A program made the position numbers and the translations under genes. From Mycobacterium sp. NBC_00419 (lineage in GTDB: Bacteria > Actinomycetota > Actinomycetes > Mycobacteriales > Mycobacteriaceae), in assembly GCF_036023875.1 (NCBI RefSeq), contig NZ_CP107931.1, positions 2,542,001 through 2,606,000 on the forward strand: a stretch of 64,000 nucleotides of DNA, written 5' to 3'. Of the stretch, positions 10,077-22,624 are shown piece after piece. Below the pieces are notes generated by a model. It was not told the origin of the DNA and made no database searches. It saw only the letters and a program-made list of their open reading frames with translations. Each line of letters begins with the position of its first letter. Positions within the stretch are counted from its first letter, which is position 1.

Positions 10077-13000
10077 TGGTTCTCCTCAGCATCAATGCGG
10101 TTGATCGCCGCGCTCATGTGGGCGCCCACCTTCGCAATGTACGGCTCGTCGATCGCCTGGATGTGCTCGCCCCCGATCGGAACGACTTCGAGCTCGGAGA
10201 CGAACTCACCCCAGCCGCCATCGGGCTGGCGAATTCCGTAGCGCGGCTCGAACATGATCGCGTCATCGTGGTAGCGATCGGCCATGTACAGCGTGACGTG
10301 ACCGTCGTACTGCTCGATGTTGGCGGTGTCGAGTGCCCGGTTGTCCAGATACGACGTCCGCTGGTGCTCGATGATGCCGCCCGGGATGTCGACCCCGGCG
10401 TCCTTGACGGCGTCGAGCACGAAGCGCACCTGACCGTCGTCGTCGAGCTGCTCGAGCTGCTCGTAGGGAATCTCCGGAATCTCGACGTTGAACGTCCGCT
10501 GGGCGAACAGCGCGTAGCGGTCCCAGCGGGCCCGGATCTCCTCCTTGGTCTGCGGCACCTCCTCGCCGGCGCGCACCGTGTCGATGAGCCCCACGAAGCG
10601 GACGTCACAACCGTTGCGCTTGAGACCGACCGCGCAGGCGTAGGCCAGCGCGCCACCCAGCGACCAGCCGGCCAGGATGTACGGGCCCTTGCCGCCCAAC
10701 TCCATCAGCTTGGGCACATACTCGGCGGCCCGTTCCTCGATGGAGCCCTCGACACGCTCGAGTCCGTAGACCGGGGTCTCCGGCGGCAGACGCTTGAGCA
10801 GGGGTTCGTAGACGACGGTCGACCCGCCGGCCGGGTGGAACACGAACACCGGAACGTGGGTGGAGCCCTCTTTCGGCGCGCGCAGCGTGCGCACGAAGCC
10901 CTCGAGCTCACCAGCCTCGAGGAACCCGCGCACCGTGGTGGCCAACTCCTCGATGGTTCTGGCCTTCTTGACGTCCTCGACGGCGATGGTGCCCTCGGCC
11001 CGTTCCGAGAGCCGTGCGGCGATCTTGGTGGCGGTGTCGTCGTCGACGGCAGGCAACTCGTTGAAGATGCCGCCCGGCGACTTGCCGGTGACGATGGCCC
11101 ACGTCGCGAAGGTCACCCGCTCGGCGGCCTCGCGCGGCGGGACGTCGGCGCCCAGCGCCTCGGTTACGGCCTCCTGGGTGAGGACCTTGGCAGCCGCCGC
11201 AGCGGCAGATTTACCCGGGCCCGACGGATCTGTCGGCGGCGGCGGGATGTTCGGCCCGGCCGGGTTGGTCGGCGGCGGCGGAACCGCGGCAGGCTCCGAC
11301 TCGTCAGCCAGCGGATGGCCGGCCTCGGCGAGCTTGGCCTCGAGTTCGGCGACCGTGGTCGCCCCGCCCAGCAGCTCGGCTTGGGCGGCAGCGATCTCCT
11401 CGGCCGTCTTGCCCTTCTGCGCCTCGGCCAGCTGGTCGACCTCGTCGCGGTGCTCGATCGCGTATTCGATGAGCTTCTCGACGGCGTAGAGGTTGGCGTC
11501 CCGGACCGCGGTCAACTGGATCGGCGGCATATCGAAGTCATACTCGACCCGGTTCTTGATCCGCACCGCCATCAGTGAGTCCAAGCCCAGCTCGATCAGC
11601 GGCACCTCCCACGGGAGGTCCTCGGGCTCATACCCCATGGCGCTGCCCACGATCGTCGACAGCCGGTCATGCACCGTCTCACCGGAATCCGGGGACCACT
11701 TGCCCAGCGACGCAGCGACACCGGCGCCGGCAGCGAGATTGTCGGTCAGGATGGCCGGAGCCGCTCCGGCGGCGACATCAGATCGAGCGTCATCTTCGGG
11801 TGCTGCTGCGGCGGGCTCGCTCACCGCGACTCCGGTGGCCACTGCCGCCGGCAGTGCCGACACAGCACCGGAGCGGGCGACGATCGCGTCGTACACCAGC
11901 GTGAACGACTCATCGATACGCGCATGCACCTGCACCGACGCGCCGCCGGGGTGGCGGGTCAACGTGGTCACCAGCCGGGCGCCGTCACCAGGCACCGCGC
12001 GCTGCTCCGAGGCGGTCAACGTCGCATCCGGAAGCACCTGTACCGCAGCGGCTTTCACCAACGCGGCCAGATCCGTCTGGCCCTGGCCCGCGAACTCCCA
12101 GACATGCTTGCCGTCGGGGGTTGCCACGTGGGTGCCGGGGATCATCGTCGAGCCGTCGGCCGAGAACTGCGCGTTGAGCCAATGGTCCTTGCGCTTGAAC
12201 CGGGTCGGCGGGACGGCGGCGAACTCGCCTGGCCCGAACAGAGTCCGGATGTCCAGGTCGTGGCCGTACGCATAGAGCTGCGCCATCGCCGCGATCATCG
12301 ACTCGACTTCGTCCTGCTTGCGGGCCAGGGTCGCGATGAGCTGCGCGTCATGCAGCCCAGCCGACGCGGTGGTCAAGCCAACCTGCATGAGCGCCACCGG
12401 ATTCGGCGCCAACTCCAGGAACGTGGTGTGCCCGTTGTCGACGGCGTTGCGGATGCCCTGGGTGAAGTAGACGCTGTGGCGCAGACCCTTCTTCCAGTAC
12501 TCGACGTCGTGGATCGGCTCACCGCCGGCGCGGATCAAGCTGCCCTCGTGCACCGTCGAGTAGTACGGGATCCGCAGCGGATGCGGCTCGATCCCGGTGA
12601 TCTCGGCCGAAAGCTCACCGAGCAGCGGATCCATCTGCTGAGTGTGGCTGGCGCCCTTGGTCTGTAGCTTGCGCGCGAACTTGCCCTCGGCTTCGGCGCG
12701 GGCGACGATGGCGTCGATCTGGTCCGGCGGACCGCCGATGACGGTCTGGGTCGGTGCGGCGTAGACGCACACCTCCAGGTCGGGGTAGTCCGAGAACACC
12801 GTCTTGACCTCGTCGGCGGAGTACTCCACCAGCGCCATCAGCCGGATGTACTCACCGAACAGCATTGCCTCGCCCTCACCCATGAGGTGCGCACGCGAGC
12901 AGATGGTGCGGGTGGCGTCGGCCAGCGACAGCCCGCCGGCGAAGTACGCCGCGGCGGCTTCACCGAGCGACTGTCCCACCAGCGCACCGGGTGTGGCGCC

Positions 13001-15436
13001 GTGGTGGCGCAGCAGTTCACCCAGCGCGATCTGGAGGGCGAAGATGACCGTCTGGACGACCTCGATCGGGTATTCGCAGGTGTCGTTGGTGTAGTCGATG
13101 GCGTCGTCGAGGATCAACTCGACGATCGAGTAGCCCCGCTCGTCCTGGATCAGCGCGTCGACCTTGTTGATCCACTCGGCGAACACGTCGTCGCGCAGAT
13201 ACAGCTCTTTACCCATCTTGCGGTGCTGCGCACCGAATCCGGCCAGCACCCACACCGGTCCGTTGGTGACCGGGCCGTCGGCGCTGTACACCAACGGGCT
13301 CTGCTTGCCGTCGGCGATCGCACGCAGACCCTTGACGGCCTCGTCGTGGTCGTGGGCCATCACGACGGCCCGCGAGCGGCCGTGGTTGCGCCGCGACAGC
13401 GCACGGCCGATGGACTCCAGCGACGAGTCCCGGCCTTCGGCGCTGTCGATCCAGTCCGCCAAGTCAGCCGCAGCGGCCCGCTTACGGGAGGTCAGGAAGC
13501 CCGAAATGACAATGGGGACAACAGGAACCGGCTTGTCGTCGCGGGCCTCCCACTCTGCGCGGGCGGCCTCGATGAGCTCGAGCGCCTCCTCGGTGAGGCC
13601 TGGCAGTTCGGGTTCGGAGCCTTCGGTTCCGTACTCCGCGGACTCATAGTCGTAGCCCCCGACGAAGTCGTCCTCGTCATCCTCGACGAGCACACCGCCG
13701 ACATAGACCGCGTCCGCATCGGAGGCAGACTTGTCCTCCACCGGTTCGGAAACCGGCTCGGGCTCGACGAGATCCGACGGCAGCACCTCGCGCAGCACCA
13801 GGTGCGCGTTGGCACCGCCGAAGCCGAAGCCCGACACACCGGCGATCGCATGGCCGCTGTAGCGGGGCCAGTCGGTCGCGGTCTCGGCCACCTTGAGGTG
13901 CACGCCGTCGAAGTCGATGTACGGGTTGGGTCCCGCGTAGTTGATCGACGCCGGAATCTTGTTGCGGCTCAACGACAGTGCCACCTTGGCAAGGCTGGCC
14001 GCACCGGCCGCCGACTCCAGGTGCCCGACATTGGACTTGACCGCGCCCAGCAGCGCCGGCTCGTCGGCGGGCCGGCCGCGGCCGATCACACGGCCCAGCG
14101 CGTCGGCCTCGATCGGGTCACCGAGGATCGTTCCGGTGCCGTGTGCCTCGATGTAGTCGACGCTGCGCGGGTTGATACCGGCGTCTTTGTAGGCCTTACG
14201 TAGGACCTCGGCCTGCGCATCCGGGTTCGGTGCCAACAGGCCGTTGGAGCGCCCGTCGTGGTTGATCGCACCACCGGCGATCACCGCCAGGATCTCGTCG
14301 CCGTCGCGGCGGGCATCGGCGAGGCGCTTGAGCACCAGGACGCCGCCGCCCTCCGACCGCGCGTAGCCGTCGGCGTCGGCCGAGAACGACTTGATCCGGC
14401 CGTCGGCGGCCAGCACGCCACCGACCTCGTCGAAGCCCAGCGTCACCGCCGGGGTCACCAGCGCGTTGACCCCACCCGCGACGACGACGTCGGCCTCGCC
14501 GGCACGCAACGCCTGCATGCCCTGGTGAACGGCCACCAGCGAGCTGGAGCAGGCGGTGTCGACGGCGACCGACGGGCCGCGGAAGTCATAGAAGTAGGAC
14601 ACCCGGTTGGCGATGATGGAGCTCGCCGTACCGGTGATGGCGTAGGGATGCGCGGTACGCGGATCCATCATGGCCAGGTAGCTGTAGTCGTTGGTGGAGC
14701 TGCCGATGAAGACGCCGACACTCTCCCCGCGCAGGCTGGAGGCGGGGATGCGGGCGTATTCCAGTGCCTCCCAGGTGAGTTCGAGCACCATCCGCTGCTG
14801 CGGATCCATGTTGTCGGCTTCCATCTTCGACAGCGCGAAGAACTCGGCGTCGAAACCCTTGAGGTCCTTGATGTAGCCGCCGCGGGTGCGGGCCTTGGCG
14901 ATCCGCTCGGCCAGCCGGGGCTCGGTCATGAACTCGGCCCAGCGGCCGTCCGGCAGATCGGTGATCGCGTCGCGGCCCTCGAGCAGCGCCTGCCACATCT
15001 CGTCGGGAGTGTTCATGTCCCCCGGGAAACGGGTGGCCAGACCGACGATCGCGATGTTGGCGACACCTTCGTCGACGGTGCGGGCCCAGTCCTGCTCGTC
15101 GTCGCTGTACTCGACCTCCGGCTCGCCTTCGATGATGACGGTGGCCAGCGCTTCGATGGTCGGGTGACGGAAGGCCACCGTGGCGGTCAGCGTGACACCG
15201 GTGAGGTCCTCGATGTCGGAGGCCATCGCCACCGCGTCACGCGAGGACAGTCCGAGCTCCACCATCGCGGTGGACTCGTCGATCTTATCCGGCGACTGTG
15301 CGGTGGCATTGGCCACCCAGTTGCGCAGCCACTCGCGCATCTCGGCCACAGTCATGTCGGTTCGGGCCGGGGTTACCGCTGCCGGCTCCGGGTCAGTCGT
15401 CGTGAAATCTTCTGGGGGCGTGTTTGATTCAGACAT
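10073..15436 (-). CDS. pks13: Polyketide synthase Pks13 (mycolic acid condensase)
   Basis: 1787-residue type I synthase that condenses the meromycolyl chain with the carboxylated alpha chain and transfers the product to trehalose. Domain order and active sites, positions counted from the DNA: N-terminal acyl carrier domain with phosphopantetheine Ser65 ('LGLSS'), ketosynthase with Cys296 ('DTACSSS'), acyltransferase with Ser823 ('GQSLGEA'), second carrier domain with Ser1287 ('LGLDSL'), a Pro-rich linker (about 1370-1410, '[19 protein letters not shown]') and a thioesterase with Ser1592 ('GWSLGG'). It is somewhat longer than the M. tuberculosis enzyme (1733), the extra length being in linkers. 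It sits 84 bp after fadD32 and overlaps accD4, the standard operon. Confidence 0.98.
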   Translation of the reverse strand: MSESNTPPEDFTTTDPEPAAVTPARTDMTVAEMREWLRNWVANATAQSPDKIDESTAMVELGLSSRDAVAMASDIEDLTGVTLTATVAFRHPTIEALATVIIEGEPEVEYSDDEQDWARTVDEGVANIAIVGLATRFPGDMNTPDEMWQALLEGRDAITDLPDGRWAEFMTEPRLAERIAKARTRGGYIKDLKGFDAEFFALSKMEADNMDPQQRMVLELTWEALEYARIPASSLRGESVGVFIGSSTNDYSYLAMMDPRTAHPYAITGTASSIIANRVSYFYDFRGPSVAVDTACSSSLVAVHQGMQALRAGEADVVVAGGVNALVTPAVTLGFDEVGGVLAADGRIKSFSADADGYARSEGGGVLVLKRLADARRDGDEILAVIAGGAINHDGRSNGLLAPNPDAQAEVLRKAYKDAGINPRSVDYIEAHGTGTILGDPIEADALGRVIGRGRPADEPALLGAVKSNVGHLESAAGAASLAKVALSLSRNKIPASINYAGPNPYIDFDGVHLKVAETATDWPRYSGHAIAGVSGFGFGGANAHLVLREVLPSDLVEPEPVSEPVEDKSASDADAVYVGGVLVEDDEDDFVGGYDYESAEYGTEGSEPELPGLTEEALELIEAARAEWEARDDKPVPVVPIVISGFLTSRKRAAAADLADWIDSAEGRDSSLESIGRALSRRNHGRSRAVVMAHDHDEAVKGLRAIADGKQSPLVYSADGPVTNGPVWVLAGFGAQHRKMGKELYLRDDVFAEWINKVDALIQDERGYSIVELILDDAIDYTNDTCEYPIEVVQTVIFALQIALGELLRHHGATPGALVGQSLGEAAAAYFAGGLSLADATRTICSRAHLMGEGEAMLFGEYIRLMALVEYSADEVKTVFSDYPDLEVCVYAAPTQTVIGGPPDQIDAIVARAEAEGKFARKLQTKGASHTQQMDPLLGELSAEITGIEPHPLRIPYYSTVHEGSLIRAGGEPIHDVEYWKKGLRHSVYFTQGIRNAVDNGHTTFLELAPNPVALMQVGLTTASAGLHDAQLIATLARKQDEVESMIAAMAQLYAYGHDLDIRTLFGPGEFAAVPPTRFKRKDHWLNAQFSADGSTMIPGTHVATPDGKHVWEFAGQGQTDLAALVKAAAVQVLPDATLTASEQRAVPGDGARLVTTLTRHPGGASVQVHARIDESFTLVYDAIVARSGAVSALPAAVATGVAVSEPAAAAPEDDARSDVAAGAAPAILTDNLAAGAGVAASLGKWSPDSGETVHDRLSTIVGSAMGYEPEDLPWEVPLIELGLDSLMAVRIKNRVEYDFDMPPIQLTAVRDANLYAVEKLIEYAIEHRDEVDQLAEAQKGKTAEEIAAAQAELLGGATTVAELEAKLAEAGHPLADESEPAAVPPPPTNPAGPNIPPPPTDPSGPGKSAAAAAAKVLTQEAVTEALGADVPPREAAERVTFATWAIVTGKSPGGIFNELPAVDDDTATKIAARLSERAEGTIAVEDVKKARTIEELATTVRGFLEAGELEGFVRTLRAPKEGSTHVPVFVFHPAGGSTVVYEPLLKRLPPETPVYGLERVEGSIEERAAEYVPKLMELGGKGPYILAGWSLGGALAYACAVGLKRNGCDVRFVGLIDTVRAGEEVPQTKEEIRARWDRYALFAQRTFNVEIPEIPYEQLEQLDDDGQVRFVLDAVKDAGVDIPGGIIEHQRTSYLDNRALDTANIEQYDGHVTLYMADRYHDDAIMFEPRYGIRQPDGGWGEFVSELEVVPIGGEHIQAIDEPYIAKVGAHMSAAINRIDAEENQ

Positions 15437-15520
15437 CAGGCCTCACCTCGTACGAGGGAGCGTTCGACCACGGTCTCGTGCCGTACGCCCCTTCGTCCAC
15501 TTAGGAACTTCTTCCAGTCG

Positions 15521-17413
15521 TCATTCGGTCTCGTCCGGGAAGGCATTGGCGACCTTCCCGCTGCGCAGGCTGCCGTCCAGGTAGGCCGACCGGCAGGCGC
15601 GCCGGCCGATCTTGCCGCTGGAGGTACGCGGGATCGCGCCGGCCGGCGTCAACAGCACGTCACGCACCGTGACACCGTGCCGCACGGCGACCGCCGCGCG
15701 GATGTCGTCGACGACCGGCCCCAGCTCGAGCTTGTGCGAGCCGGGTGCTCGCTCTGCGACGATCACCAGCTGCTCGGAGGTGTCGTCGGCATCGCGCTTG
15801 AGACCCGCGTGGGCGTTCTCGAACACCTCGTCGGGAAGCCGGTTGGCCGGCACCGAGAACGCCGCGACGAATCCGGTGCGCACCGCCTTGGTGGCCTCCT
15901 GCGCGGAGTACTCCAGATCCTGCGGATAGTGGTTGCGGCCGTCGATGATCACCAGGTCCTTGGTGCGCCCGGTGATGTAGAGCTCGCCATCGTGATAGGC
16001 GCCCAGGTCACCAGTGCGCACCCACGTTGCGTCGTCTGCCGCGCCGTCGGCGTGCGACGGGTTGGTACGCGACTTGAGGATGTTCTGGAAGGTGGCAATG
16101 GTCTCTTCGGGCTTGTTCCAGTAGCCGGTGCCCATGTTCTGGCCGCTGATCCAGATCTCGCCGATCTGGCCGTCGACAAGTTCGGTGGCCGAATCGTTGT
16201 CGACGATCACCGCCCACTCGTCGACCCCGATCTTGCCCGCGCCGGCCTGGGCGACGGCCTTGGGAGAGTCGTCCGGAACGGCGACGAAGCGCCCTGCGTT
16301 CAGCTCGTCGCGGTCCACCGAGATGATCGTCGGCTCCTCCGAGGACGGGGTGGTCGACACGAACAGCGTGGCCTCGGCCAGGCCGTAGGACGGCTTGATG
16401 GCCTTGGGCTGGAAGCCGAACGGCCCGAAGGCATCGTTGAAGCGGCGCACGGTGGCCGCCGAGATCGGCTCGCTGCCGTTGAGGATCGCCTTGACGTTGG
16501 ACAGGTCCAGCGGCTCCTCGTCGTCCTTGGGCAGGCCACGCGCAGCGGCGTGGTCGAACGCGAAGTTCGGGGCCACCGAGATGGTGCCGCCGGTGTCGCC
16601 GGGCTTGCGGGCCAGCTCACGAATCCACCGGCCGGGGCGGCGAACGAACGCCGCGGGCGTCATGAAGGTGAAGTAGTGGCCGATCATCGGTGACAGCAAC
16701 GCGGTGATCAGACCCATGTCGTGGAAGAACGGCAACCACGAGACACCACGGTCGCCCTCTTCACCCTCGAGAGCCTCGATAACCTGGACGATGTTGGTGG
16801 CCAGGTTCAGGTGGGTGATCTGGACACCGGTGGGGATCCGGGTCGAGCCCGACGTGTACTGCAGGTAGGCGACGGTGCTCTCGTCGATGCTGTCGTAGTG
16901 CTCCCACGTCGCACCGACCTCGTCGGGCACGGCATCGACCGCGATGACGCGGGGCCGGTCCTTGGCCGGGCGGCTGCGGAAGAACTTGCGCACACCTTCG
17001 GCCGAATCGGTGGTGGTCAGGATCGCCGACGGCGCGCAGTCATCGAGGACCGCATGCAGACGACCGACGTGGCCGGGCTCGGACGGGTCGAACAGCGGCA
17101 CCGCGATACGACCCGAGTACATCGTGCCGAACATGGCGATGAGGTACTCGAGGTTCTGCGGGCACAGGATGGCTACTCGGTCACCGGGCTGGGTCACCTG
17201 CTGCAGCCGGGCGGCCACGGCGCGGTTACGGGTGCTGAACTCGGCCCAGCGCAGCTCGCGAACCAGGCCGTCGCGTTCGGTGGAGAAGTCGAGAAAACGG
17301 TAGGCGAGCTTGTCGCCGCGGACTTTGGCCCAGCGCTCGACGTGCTTGACCACACTGGCGCCCTCAGGGAAGGTGATGCGGCCGTTCTTGATGAACGGGT
17401 TATGGAACGGCAT
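15521..17413 (-). CDS. fadD32: Long-chain fatty acyl-AMP ligase FadD32
   Basis: 630-residue fatty acyl-AMP ligase that activates the C48-C62 meromycolic acid as an acyl-adenylate and loads it on the N-terminal carrier domain of Pks13. The adenylate-forming motifs are present: '[13 protein letters not shown]' (P-loop), '[13 protein letters not shown]' and '[19 protein letters not shown]' with the C-terminal '[13 protein letters not shown]' lysine motif. Between the last core motifs it carries the FAAL-specific insertion expected of the family. ATG at 17413 with an 'AGGAGAG' site a few bases upstream. First gene of the fadD32-pks13-accD4 operon; a 230-bp gap separates it from culp6 and must hold its promoter. 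Confidence 0.97.
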   Translation of the reverse strand: MPFHNPFIKNGRITFPEGASVVKHVERWAKVRGDKLAYRFLDFSTERDGLVRELRWAEFSTRNRAVAARLQQVTQPGDRVAILCPQNLEYLIAMFGTMYSGRIAVPLFDPSEPGHVGRLHAVLDDCAPSAILTTTDSAEGVRKFFRSRPAKDRPRVIAVDAVPDEVGATWEHYDSIDESTVAYLQYTSGSTRIPTGVQITHLNLATNIVQVIEALEGEEGDRGVSWLPFFHDMGLITALLSPMIGHYFTFMTPAAFVRRPGRWIRELARKPGDTGGTISVAPNFAFDHAAARGLPKDDEEPLDLSNVKAILNGSEPISAATVRRFNDAFGPFGFQPKAIKPSYGLAEATLFVSTTPSSEEPTIISVDRDELNAGRFVAVPDDSPKAVAQAGAGKIGVDEWAVIVDNDSATELVDGQIGEIWISGQNMGTGYWNKPEETIATFQNILKSRTNPSHADGAADDATWVRTGDLGAYHDGELYITGRTKDLVIIDGRNHYPQDLEYSAQEATKAVRTGFVAAFSVPANRLPDEVFENAHAGLKRDADDTSEQLVIVAERAPGSHKLELGPVVDDIRAAVAVRHGVTVRDVLLTPAGAIPRTSSGKIGRRACRSAYLDGSLRSGKVANAFPDETE

Positions 17414-17643
17414 ACCACTCTCCTGTCACAACACTTCTGTGTCGGGTCCTTCGGCGGCCGCGCGTAGGTCGCGCCACCGGTCACCCTGCGTCGCGGGGCC
17501 CAAACCTCACAGATGGTACAGAGAACATCTAAGTCCCGGCTGTACCGAGATTCTGGATACCCCGACGCCGTAGCTCTTATTTTCTTCTTAATGTTAGGCG
17601 CAGTAGCGGCGGCGGCCAAATCGGATCGGGTGTCGTTACCGCA

Positions 17644-18663
17644 TCATCCGTGTTTCGGTACCGGAGCGTTCTGGATGACGTCACGCGCCCAATTCAGTGT
17701 CCACGCCGTCGCCGTCTGGCCGTCGAGGTTCCAGAACTGCGGCGTGTTGTACATCGCGTGCACCGGCTGCCCGGCGCCCCCGGCGAGGACATCGAGGGTC
17801 TCCGGCAGGTTGGTGATGTTGAACGCCTGCTCCGGTGCGGCGCAGATCAGGTCCCCCGGCGCGCAGATCTGGTTGGTCCGGTTGTTCAGCGCGCCGAACC
17901 CGCCCGGGCGTTCGCCGCTCATGGTCAGCCCCATCGCCGAGAGCACGGGTACCTCGTGCAGCGTGATCTCCGCGCCCTGCCCCGGCGGGTTGGGGCCGAT
18001 GTCCTGACCGACGTTGTCCTGCCTGCGGCCGTCGGCGATCAACGTCACACCCAGCACCAGGTCCTCGTCGACCGGGCCGCGGCCATTGCCGATGTCGCTG
18101 GCCAGGTCGCCACCGATCACCGCGCCCTGGGAGAAGCCGACGATCACATACGAGGTCAACGGGCAACGCTCGTTCATCTCGGTCATGGCCTTGACCGTGG
18201 CGCGGGTTCCCTCGGTGCGGCTGTCGTTGTACGACATCTGCTTGTCGGCCGACAGCGGATTGTGGAACTGCGCGGTGTAGGGAACGGTGTACACCTCGAC
18301 GCGGTCACGCCCGAACTGCTCGGTGAGCGGCCCGGTCACGTTGCGCAGCAGCGCGATGGGGAACTGCGTCGGGTTGAGCGGATCGTCGGTCGGCGAGGAC
18401 TCCCACGTGCCGGGGATGGCGATCAGCTGCACGTCCGGGCAACTGGCGTCCTGGAACTCCGGGCGCGGCTTCTTGCCGGGCTGAGCCGTGGTCGGCGGGA
18501 CCGCCGTGGGTGGCACCGCGCTCGGCGGTGACTCCGGTTTACGCACCACGATCACGATGATCGCGACGATCAGTGCCACCGCGATCGCCATCGCACCCGC
18601 AGCGATCAGGCCGAGGATGCGGTGCCGGCGGCGCCGGGCATTAGTCCGGGTTTTTCGAGCCAT
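17644..18663 (-). CDS. culp6: Cutinase-like serine esterase (Culp6, Rv3802c type)
   Basis: 339-residue cell-envelope esterase with phospholipase/thioesterase activity in the M. tuberculosis homologue, essential there and tied to mycolate and envelope homeostasis. A basic N-terminus is followed by one transmembrane helix (about residues 15-40), a Pro/Thr linker ('[18 protein letters not shown]') and an alpha/beta-hydrolase cutinase domain. The nucleophile elbow is '[13 protein letters not shown]', the Asp/His pair lies in the C-terminal part ('CAAPEQ' to 'PVHAMYN'), and cysteine pairs typical of cutinases are present ('DASCPDVQ', 'ERCPLTS', '[12 protein letters not shown]'). It lies between the mycolate-synthesis operon and the mycolyltransferases. 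Confidence 0.93.
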   Translation of the reverse strand: MARKTRTNARRRRHRILGLIAAGAMAIAVALIVAIIVIVVRKPESPPSAVPPTAVPPTTAQPGKKPRPEFQDASCPDVQLIAIPGTWESSPTDDPLNPTQFPIALLRNVTGPLTEQFGRDRVEVYTVPYTAQFHNPLSADKQMSYNDSRTEGTRATVKAMTEMNERCPLTSYVIVGFSQGAVIGGDLASDIGNGRGPVDEDLVLGVTLIADGRRQDNVGQDIGPNPPGQGAEITLHEVPVLSAMGLTMSGERPGGFGALNNRTNQICAPGDLICAAPEQAFNITNLPETLDVLAGGAGQPVHAMYNTPQFWNLDGQTATAWTLNWARDVIQNAPVPKHG

Positions 18664-18685
18664 TGAGAGGGGAGCTGTCTTCCTG

Positions 18686-19231
18686 CTAGCAGAGGCGTTG
18701 GGTGGCGATGCGGATGTAATCCGCGGTCGCCGTGTTCACCTGGATGTCGGAAGCCGTCTGCGCTGACGACGAGGGGGCATCGGCGACGTCGCTGCGCACC
18801 ATCGGGGCGATGTAGTCCCACACCGCCTGGTCACTTTGGCCGGCCGCGTGGGCCTGGCACACCGAGGAGCCGATGGACAGCGCCTGCAACTCGCTGGAGG
18901 GGTGCACACCCGCGCCGGACAACGCGTCCAGGAAGGAACGCTGAACCGGGGTGACGTCGAGCTTGGCCGACTGCATCTCGTTGTCGGGCGACAACGATGC
19001 GCCCTGCCCGTGCACCGGCCCCAGCACCTGTTCCGCCGGGGCGGCGGTGGTGACCAGATCCTCCCCGGCGCTACAGCCGATCAACAGCCAGGCCGCCGGT
19101 ACCAACAGGCCGGCCACGGCCAGGACGTGCCGCGACGAACCGGTGGGCGCCGTCGCCTCACCGGCAGCGTTGCCGGTCACCCGGGCATCCGTGGGCTGCA
19201 CGTCTCCACGGTACCGGGTGAACACATGCAC
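18686..19231 (-). CDS. DUF732-type lipoprotein
   Basis: 181-residue exported protein. A hydrophobic stretch ending in the lipobox 'LLIGC' (Cys about residue 52) indicates a lipoprotein. The C-terminal ~80 residues match the DUF732 style common in mycobacteria ('[26 protein letters not shown]' to 'IRIATQRLC'), with a conserved Cys pair that probably forms a disulfide. The GTG at 19231 gives an unusually long pre-signal region, and an in-frame GTG at 19179 would give a more typical signal peptide; I am unsure which is used. The gene sits between culp6 and mpt51, a position empty in M. tuberculosis. It ends 22 bp before culp6. Confidence 0.75.
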   Translation of the reverse strand: MHVFTRYRGDVQPTDARVTGNAAGEATAPTGSSRHVLAVAGLLVPAAWLLIGCSAGEDLVTTAAPAEQVLGPVHGQGASLSPDNEMQSAKLDVTPVQRSFLDALSGAGVHPSSELQALSIGSSVCQAHAAGQSDQAVWDYIAPMVRSDVADAPSSSAQTASDIQVNTATADYIRIATQRLC

Positions 19232-19283
19232 CCAGGATCGCCGAGTGGTTGCGGATGGCTAACAGTTGGTCACAGAACGTGCA

Positions 19284-20174
19284 CTATTTGATTGCTGCCG
19301 CAACGTCGTTCGCCATGGCGGCCAGTTGAGCCGACCAGCTGCCCCAATCGTGCTGACCGTCGACCGGGAAGTCGAAGTGGCCGTTGCGGCCGCCCAGCGC
19401 GCGGTAGTGCGCGTAGAACGTGCGGTTGCCGCCCTGGGCCTGGTCGCAGTAGCCCAGCATCGCCGGGACGTCGGAGCACGACGTGGTTTGCGGGCTGAAC
19501 ACCCACAGCCGGGTGTTGTTGTCGACCAGCAGCTGGGCGTGCACGTCGGGGTCGTGCCACTTCCACCGGCCGAGTTGGGCGGCACCCCACATCGCCTGGG
19601 TGTTGACGCCGCCGAATTCGTTCATGCCGGCCGTGAGAGCACCGTTGACGAAGGTGTTCGACGGGTTCGGGAAGCCCGACAGCGAGCCGGCGTAGCGGTA
19701 GCGGTCGGGATGGAAGGTGGCCTCCATCAGGGCGCCGGTGCCGCCTTGGGAGGCGCCGACGATCGCGTGCCCGCTGGGGGCCAGACCCTTGTTGGCCGCC
19801 AGCCAGTTGGGCAGTTCGTCGGACAGGAAGGTCTCCCATTGCCGGGTGCCGTCCTGCTCCCAGTTGGTGTAGAGAGTGAACGCGCCGCTGGCCGGGGCCA
19901 CCACCGAGATGCCCTTACCGGCGAGGGTGTTCATCGCATTGCCTGCGGTCACCCAGTTGCTGACGGGATCACCGGCGTTGAATGCGTCGAGGAGAACCAC
20001 GGCGTGCGGACCGCCGGCCTGGAAGGCCACCGGGATGTCGCGCCCCATCGCCGGGGACGGAACCATCAGGTACTCGACGCCGGCGGCGTGGCCCGTCGGG
20101 GCCGTCGCACCCCAGACACCGACAGCCAGGGCTGCCGCGCACACTCCGCCGAACAACCTCGACAACATCTTCAT
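19284..20174 (-). CDS. fbpD: MPT51/MPB51-type antigen 85 homologue (FbpD)
   Basis: 296-residue secreted alpha/beta-hydrolase of the antigen 85 superfamily. The start is the ATG at 20174 with a 'GAGGTG' ribosome site; the longer open frame is not coding. The signal peptide ends near 'PTGHAA' and the mature protein starts 'GVEYLMVPSPAMGRDIPV'. M. tuberculosis MPT51 is thought to be non-enzymatic because the catalytic triad is lost, with Ala-Gln at the nucleophile elbow. Here the elbow reads 'GASQGGTGA' with Ser142 and the histidine position reads 'DGQHDWGSW' with His275, but the usual acidic residue is not obvious. It may bind fibronectin and mycolates or retain some activity. An intrinsic terminator lies just upstream, after fbpA. 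Confidence 0.92.
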   Translation of the reverse strand: MKMLSRLFGGVCAAALAVGVWGATAPTGHAAGVEYLMVPSPAMGRDIPVAFQAGGPHAVVLLDAFNAGDPVSNWVTAGNAMNTLAGKGISVVAPASGAFTLYTNWEQDGTRQWETFLSDELPNWLAANKGLAPSGHAIVGASQGGTGALMEATFHPDRYRYAGSLSGFPNPSNTFVNGALTAGMNEFGGVNTQAMWGAAQLGRWKWHDPDVHAQLLVDNNTRLWVFSPQTTSCSDVPAMLGYCDQAQGGNRTFYAHYRALGGRNGHFDFPVDGQHDWGSWSAQLAAMANDVAAAIK

Positions 20175-20200
20175 GGGCACCTCACGTCGACTCGTCACAA

Positions 20201-20254
20201 TAAAAAGACCCCGGCCACCTGCAGGTAGTGAATCACATGCGGCAGTGGCCGGGG
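20201..20254 (-). terminator. Intrinsic terminator after fbpA
   Basis: On the minus strand a perfect 10-bp stem (CCCCGGCCAC at 20245-20254 read in reverse, partner at 20209-20218) encloses a 26-nt loop and is followed at once by 'TCTTTTTATT'. This is a textbook Rho-independent terminator, uncommon in mycobacteria. It ends the Ag85 transcript before the mpt51 start at 20174. A second GC-rich hairpin without a U-tract lies just before it at 20272-20310. Confidence 0.75.
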
Positions 20255-20271
20255 CATCGATCCCTGAACGC

Positions 20272-20310
20272 CAACGGCGGCGACCCGAACGAATCGGGGC
20301 GCCGCCGTTG
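20272..20310 (-). terminator. GC-rich hairpin after fbpA stop
   Basis: Perfect 11-bp inverted repeat (CAACGGCGGCG at 20272-20282, CGCCGCCGTTG at 20300-20310) with an inner CCCG/CGGG pairing in the loop. It starts 22 bp after the fbpA stop on the minus strand. There is no U-tract, so it may act as an RNA 3'-end protector or a pause hairpin ahead of the U-tract terminator. Confidence 0.5.
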
Positions 20311-20332
20311 AGCGGATGTCGATGCCGACGGA

Positions 20333-21406
<1,074 letters not shown>

Positions 21407-21460
21407 TCAACCACAGTTGATGTGATCGTTCCTCTTCAGAGATCTCCTCGTGATTGGCTC

Positions 21461-22513
<1,053 letters not shown>

Positions 22514-22624
22514 CTATCTGCCGACATTGGTCTGGGCAAGCGTTTCCCCACTTGCGCTGTGTATCGCCGCGAACTGACCGCAGCGTTACCGGCCGGGGCC
22601 CTCCCAGCTAACGTCCTGCGACGG

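Noticed and set aside
8622..11578. Long plus-strand frames opposite accD4 and pks13
   Set aside because: Antisense shadows; both minus-strand genes are well defined and overlap each other as coupled cistrons.
17414..17643. Possible small RNA or tRNA in the fadD32-culp6 gap
   Set aside because: No cloverleaf or conserved RNA motif could be found by eye; treated as promoter region.
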